Under the pieces are notes generated by a model that did no database searches, had not been told where the DNA came from, and worked only from the letters and a program-made list of their open reading frames with translations. This document shows, piece after piece, positions 5,692 through 8,011 of a DNA stretch of 8,011 nt (position 1 is its first letter; every line of letters starts with the position of its first letter). The translations under genes were made by a program, and so were the position numbers. Origin of the DNA: Candidatus Saccharibacteria bacterium UBA2834 (GTDB lineage: Bacteria; Patescibacteriota; Saccharimonadia; Saccharimonadales; Saccharimonadaceae); contig DEGE01000014.1 in NCBI GenBank assembly GCA_002351365.1, positions 1,784-9,794 of the forward strand, written 5' to 3'.

Positions 5692-6274
5692 TGAAGATCA
5701 AGATTTTAACGAACCAAATAAAACCGAATATAGTAATGCCGAATCTAAAACGAAGGGCGCGCAAAACACGGTAACGGATGAAAAAATCGGCGAGGAAGTA
5801 TTAGATGTTGCAGAAGTTGCAACAAATATTGCGCGCGGCAAAGATAATCCGGGTAAGCGCATTAAGGAGCTTGAGGCCAAAATCGAGGAATTAACCAACG
5901 ACTTACAGCGCACGCGGGCAGACTTTGAGAATTTTCGCCGCCAGACCGAGGCGCAAAAAGAGTTGTATGGTAAAGCCGTAGAAGAGAAAACCGTCAAAAA
6001 AATCTTGCCATTAATTGATGATTTTGATCGCGCTGTAGCGGCCCAGCCAGAAACTATGGCGCCACTTGCTAAGACTTTTGCAAAAACTTTAAACACGCTA
6101 GGCATAGATAAGATTGATACTGCCGTAGGGGCAAAGGTTGATCCGGAACTTCACTTTGCTACCAGCGTTGAAGGTGATGGAGACCAGGAAGTAATCGCTG
6201 AGACGCTGCAGGCTGGCTACTATTATCAGGGCGATGTGATTCGACCAGCATTCGTGAAAGTAACTAAAAAATAA
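5684..6274 (+). CDS. grpE: nucleotide exchange factor GrpE (DnaK co-chaperone)
   Basis: Releases ADP from DnaK so that the Hsp70 chaperone cycle can proceed; works as a dimer in the cytoplasm. The first 55 residues are polar and low in complexity, as is common. A long coiled-coil helix covers about 58-105, including RTRADFENFRRQTEAQKE, a family hallmark. The four-helix-bundle region follows (KKILPLIDDFDRAV), and then the C-terminal beta domain: DPELHFATSV, QEVIAETLQAGYYYQGDVIRPA and FVKVTKK, where canonical GrpE has GY-GDRVLRPA-V-V. At 196 aa its length is ordinary. It overlaps hrcA by eight bases, and its TAA overlaps the trmD ATG, so translation along the operon should be coupled. dnaK and dnaJ are not next to it here, unlike the frequent hrcA-grpE-dnaK-dnaJ order. 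Confidence 0.97.
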   Translation: MNSEDQDFNEPNKTEYSNAESKTKGAQNTVTDEKIGEEVLDVAEVATNIARGKDNPGKRIKELEAKIEELTNDLQRTRADFENFRRQTEAQKELYGKAVEEKTVKKILPLIDDFDRAVAAQPETMAPLAKTFAKTLNTLGIDKIDTAVGAKVDPELHFATSVEGDGDQEVIAETLQAGYYYQGDVIRPAFVKVTKK

Positions 6275-6933
6275 TGAAATTTACGATTATTAGTCTTTTC
6301 CCAGAGATGTTCGAAAAAGTTTTTGGTACTTCGATGCTCTGGAAAGCGCAGGACCGCCAATTGGTGCAATTCGATTATATTAATTTGCGCGATTTCGGCC
6401 TGGGGCCACGCCATCAGGTTGATGATACGCCATACGGTGGCGGCGATGGTATGCTCCTAAGAGTAGAGCCGATTTTTGCGGCGGTAGAGCATGCAAAGCA
6501 AAGTAATCCGGACGCCGAAGTTGTCCTTATGACGCCAAAGGGAAAACTCTGGGAGCAGGCCGATGCACAAAAGTATGCGACAGCGGGCAAGAATTATATT
6601 TTTATTTGCCCTCACTATGAAGGCTACGATGAACGCATTCTGACTCTAGTCGATCATCAGATTTGCATTGGTAAGTTTATCCTTACTGGCGGCGAGATTC
6701 CGACTATGGCAGTAATCGATAGCATTGTTCGCTTAATCCCGGGCGTGCTCGGCGGTGAGCAATCGGCGGAAATTGAAAGCTTTAGTGATGGTGATAATTA
6801 TGAGTATCCACAATATACTAAACCAGCAGAATTTCGCGGCATGAAAGTACCGGAGATTTTACTCTCCGGTAATCATGGCGCAATTGCGGCCTGGCGCACC
6901 GAGAATGCGCCGACTAAGCCCGCTGAAGATTAA
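6274..6933 (+). CDS. trmD: tRNA (guanine-N1)-methyltransferase TrmD (short form)
   Basis: Uses S-adenosylmethionine to methylate N1 of G37 beside the anticodon, which prevents +1 frameshifting. The trefoil-knot SPOUT domain is clear: IISLFPEMF (5-13), DDTPYGGGDGMLL (50-62), ILTGGEIPTMAVIDSIVRLIPGVLG (136-160) and LLSGNHGAIAAWR (196-208). The protein is 219 aa against about 250 in E. coli; it stops just after the conserved WR, so most of the C-terminal tRNA-contacting domain is missing. The usual CGRYEG reads CPHYEG (112-117), and the aspartate that acts as general base in E. coli (Asp169) aligns with Glu168. Glu116 and Arg153 (E. coli Arg154) are kept. The ATG overlaps the grpE stop (TAATG) with no Shine-Dalgarno sequence, implying translational coupling. 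This is a SAM user under heat-shock control. Its stop shares the TTAA palindrome with the convergent downstream gene. Confidence 0.95.
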   Translation: MKFTIISLFPEMFEKVFGTSMLWKAQDRQLVQFDYINLRDFGLGPRHQVDDTPYGGGDGMLLRVEPIFAAVEHAKQSNPDAEVVLMTPKGKLWEQADAQKYATAGKNYIFICPHYEGYDERILTLVDHQICIGKFILTGGEIPTMAVIDSIVRLIPGVLGGEQSAEIESFSDGDNYEYPQYTKPAEFRGMKVPEILLSGNHGAIAAWRTENAPTKPAED

Positions 6934-7559
6934 AACTCGAATTCCTGGCCGGGCTCCAAAAAGCGGAACTCTCTGTCCGCCTTTTTGAGAACATTGCGAT
7001 AAATCTCTTTCCCCATTCTGGAGACTAGTGCGTCGTGGATCGGTATGACGACTTCCGGCTTTACATTATTAATAAACTCAACTGCTTCATGGGATTTCAG
7101 CCATGGCGCAGATAGTGCGACACAGAGTACTTTTACGGCTAATGGCGGTACGTCGAGTGAATCGCCAGGATTTGCGATAATTCCGTTTACGATACAGCCA
7201 AGATTATCGCACATTTCCTGCCCCGGAAAAATTTGAGCATGCTTCCCGCCGAAGAAGGTTAAATTAAAGTCGCCAACAACGAGCTTTTGACCAGGAACGA
7301 CCGCTTCGGCATTGAGGTTAGTATTAGTGAAATTTGCCAAACAATCTTCTGGGCAGAGAATTTTTGCATTTGGATTGTGGGTCGCTACTTCCACGACATC
7401 CTGCATTTGTAGATGGTCGCTGTGCCCATGAGTGATAATAATCGCGTCAATATTTTCGTACTCTGGTAGAGAGTTTTCTATCTCGATTGGGTCAAAGATA
7501 ACGGCGCGCCCGTTGTCTTCAATGATAATTCCTGAGTGTTCAAGTTTTCTAATCTTCAT
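6930..7559 (-). CDS. UlaG-like metallo-beta-lactamase-fold hydrolase
   Basis: A 209-aa protein with the metal-binding pattern of the metallo-beta-lactamase fold: THGHSDH (43-49, the HxHxDH motif), His107 in GGKHAQ, Asp133 in NPGDS and His175 in IPIHDA. The opening KIRKLEHSGIIIEDNGRAVIFDP (first strand pair, then Asp23) and the overall size resemble the UlaG/UPF0173 group of metal-dependent hydrolases. That group includes L-ascorbate-6-phosphate lactonase, but most members have no known substrate. All expected ligands are present, so it is probably an active binuclear metal enzyme; no signal peptide is seen, so it should be cytoplasmic. Substrate unknown. Its start sits exactly at the predicted transcription start of a TATAAT promoter, and it diverges from recG. 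Confidence 0.88.
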   Translation of the reverse strand: MKIRKLEHSGIIIEDNGRAVIFDPIEIENSLPEYENIDAIIITHGHSDHLQMQDVVEVATHNPNAKILCPEDCLANFTNTNLNAEAVVPGQKLVVGDFNLTFFGGKHAQIFPGQEMCDNLGCIVNGIIANPGDSLDVPPLAVKVLCVALSAPWLKSHEAVEFINNVKPEVVIPIHDALVSRMGKEIYRNVLKKADREFRFLEPGQEFEF

Positions 7560-7565
7560 ACTCTT

Positions 7566-7580
7566 ATTATACGGTAAAAT
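7566..7580. promoter_or_regulatory. back-to-back leaderless promoters for the MBL-fold gene and recG
   Basis: On the minus strand, a perfect TATAAT (bases 7566-7571) ends six bases before the metallo-beta-lactamase-fold ATG at 7559. On the plus strand, TAAAAT (7575-7580) ends six bases before the recG ATG at 7587. The two -10 elements are three bases apart in a 27-bp intergenic region, and both predicted starts fall on the A of the ATG. No good -35 was found for either. Confidence 0.65.
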
Positions 7581-7586
7581 ATAGAC

Positions 7587-8011
7587 ATGGATTTAGCTTC
7601 GCCTGTGGAGGATGTGAAAGGAATTGGGCCAAAAACCGCCGAGCTCATGCATAAAGCGGGCATCTTCTCTTTGCGTGACCTTATCTATTATTTACCGCGT
7701 ACTTATGAAAATTTTCAGCAGGCACAAAAAATTACCGACCTACGACCGGGTCAGGTTACCATCAAAGCAAAAGTTTCTGATGTTAAGCTCAGTCGCAAGG
7801 GGCGCGGGCTGACAATAGTTGAAGCTGCACTTCGCGATGACTCTGGCGCAATTCGGGCAATATGGTTTAATCAGCCATATCGCGTAAAACAACTAAATAC
7901 TAATAAAGATTATTATTTTACGGGCAAGATGGAGTTTTCGTATGGCCGCTATCAGATCATGAATCCAGCAGTCAATGTAGCTGATGATGTAGAGAAGATC
8001 AATACCGATGA
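7587..8011 (+). CDS. recG: ATP-dependent DNA helicase RecG, N-terminal part
   Basis: RecG reverses stalled replication forks and migrates Holliday junctions. The 141 complete codons visible begin MDLASPVEDVKGIGPKTAEL, and residues 10-42 (helix-hairpin-helix-like GIGPKTAELMHKAGI, then LRDLIYYLPRTYEN) are typical of the RecG N-terminus. After that comes the OB-fold wedge domain (about 50-135), including a strand pattern around VTIKAKVSDVKLSRKGRG, RDDSGAIRAIWFNQPY and YYFTGKMEFSYGRYQIMNPA, which binds the branched junction. The helicase motor domains lie beyond the right edge. The frame is open to the end of the window, so the gene is cut by the window rather than broken. The start agrees with the leaderless promoter. 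Little N-terminal extension precedes the KGIGPK motif. Confidence 0.93.
   Translation, partial: MDLASPVEDVKGIGPKTAELMHKAGIFSLRDLIYYLPRTYENFQQAQKITDLRPGQVTIKAKVSDVKLSRKGRGLTIVEAALRDDSGAIRAIWFNQPYRVKQLNTNKDYYFTGKMEFSYGRYQIMNPAVNVADDVEKINTD

Noticed and set aside
5698..6105. Open frame of 135 codons on the minus strand inside grpE
   Set aside because: Ser/Ala-rich composition with no recognisable motif, wholly antisense to a well-conserved gene in good register; best explained as a shadow of grpE codon use.
1..8011. Alternative genetic code (TGA as Gly or Trp), as in some Patescibacteria
   Set aside because: All conserved domains read through without in-frame TGA. None of the eight genes whose ends are visible stops with TGA, but that sample is too small to mean anything.
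1..8011. Mobile elements, CRISPR arrays, tRNA or rRNA genes
   Set aside because: No repeat array, terminal inverted repeats, transposase motifs or cloverleaf-like stretch seen; almost all bases are in conserved genes or short promoters.

Overview
The window is a dense, gene-packed stretch of a bacterial chromosome. It holds nine largely housekeeping genes, several of them shortened, with intergenic gaps from below zero (overlaps) to about 115 bases, and no mobile elements, tRNAs, rRNAs or CRISPR arrays. Compact versions of MetK (336 aa), HrcA (245 aa) and TrmD (219 aa), very short gaps and moderate GC suggest a reduced-genome lineage. Candidatus Patescibacteria/CPR, perhaps Saccharibacteria, is my best guess; this is an inference from style, not from a marker gene. 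The standard genetic code fits: no TGA is needed as a sense codon.

Layout. Bases 1-32 (-) hold the first codons of a histidine-phosphatase-family gene leaving the window to the left. Diverging from it is metK, with an extended -10 promoter and a very compact SAM-I-type riboswitch whose closing helix overlaps the metK start codon. Next is lepA (EF4), ended by a strong hairpin that also serves the convergent adenylate-kinase-like gene (-). That kinase gene shares a 19-bp bidirectional promoter region with a single-pass membrane protein of unknown function (+). Then comes a heat-shock operon hrcA-grpE-trmD (+), with a CIRCE-like operator over the hrcA promoter. trmD converges on a UlaG-like metallo-beta-lactamase-fold gene (-), the two stop codons sharing the palindrome TTAA. 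That gene in turn diverges, over 27 bp, from recG (+), which runs off the right end.

Expression logic. Five genes (lepA, the kinase, hrcA, the metallo-beta-lactamase-fold gene and recG) have a -10-like hexamer exactly six bases before the ATG, so transcription should begin at the A of the start codon and the mRNAs should be leaderless. A sixth, the membrane protein, would have a leader of about two bases. Recognisable Shine-Dalgarno sequences appear only where the ribosome needs one by design: in the metK riboswitch leader and at the internal operon gene grpE.

How the genes work together. MetK makes S-adenosylmethionine, which its own leader senses and which TrmD consumes for m1G37 in tRNA. 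LepA and TrmD act on translation fidelity and elongation. HrcA represses its own operon, which carries the DnaK nucleotide-exchange factor GrpE but not dnaK itself. RecG handles stalled replication forks.

The most interesting points are the minimal riboswitch that appears to be its own expression platform, the window-wide leaderless promoter geometry, the HrcA lacking its inserted dimerisation domain next to a half-degraded CIRCE site, and a TrmD with Asp-to-Glu at the position of the catalytic base.
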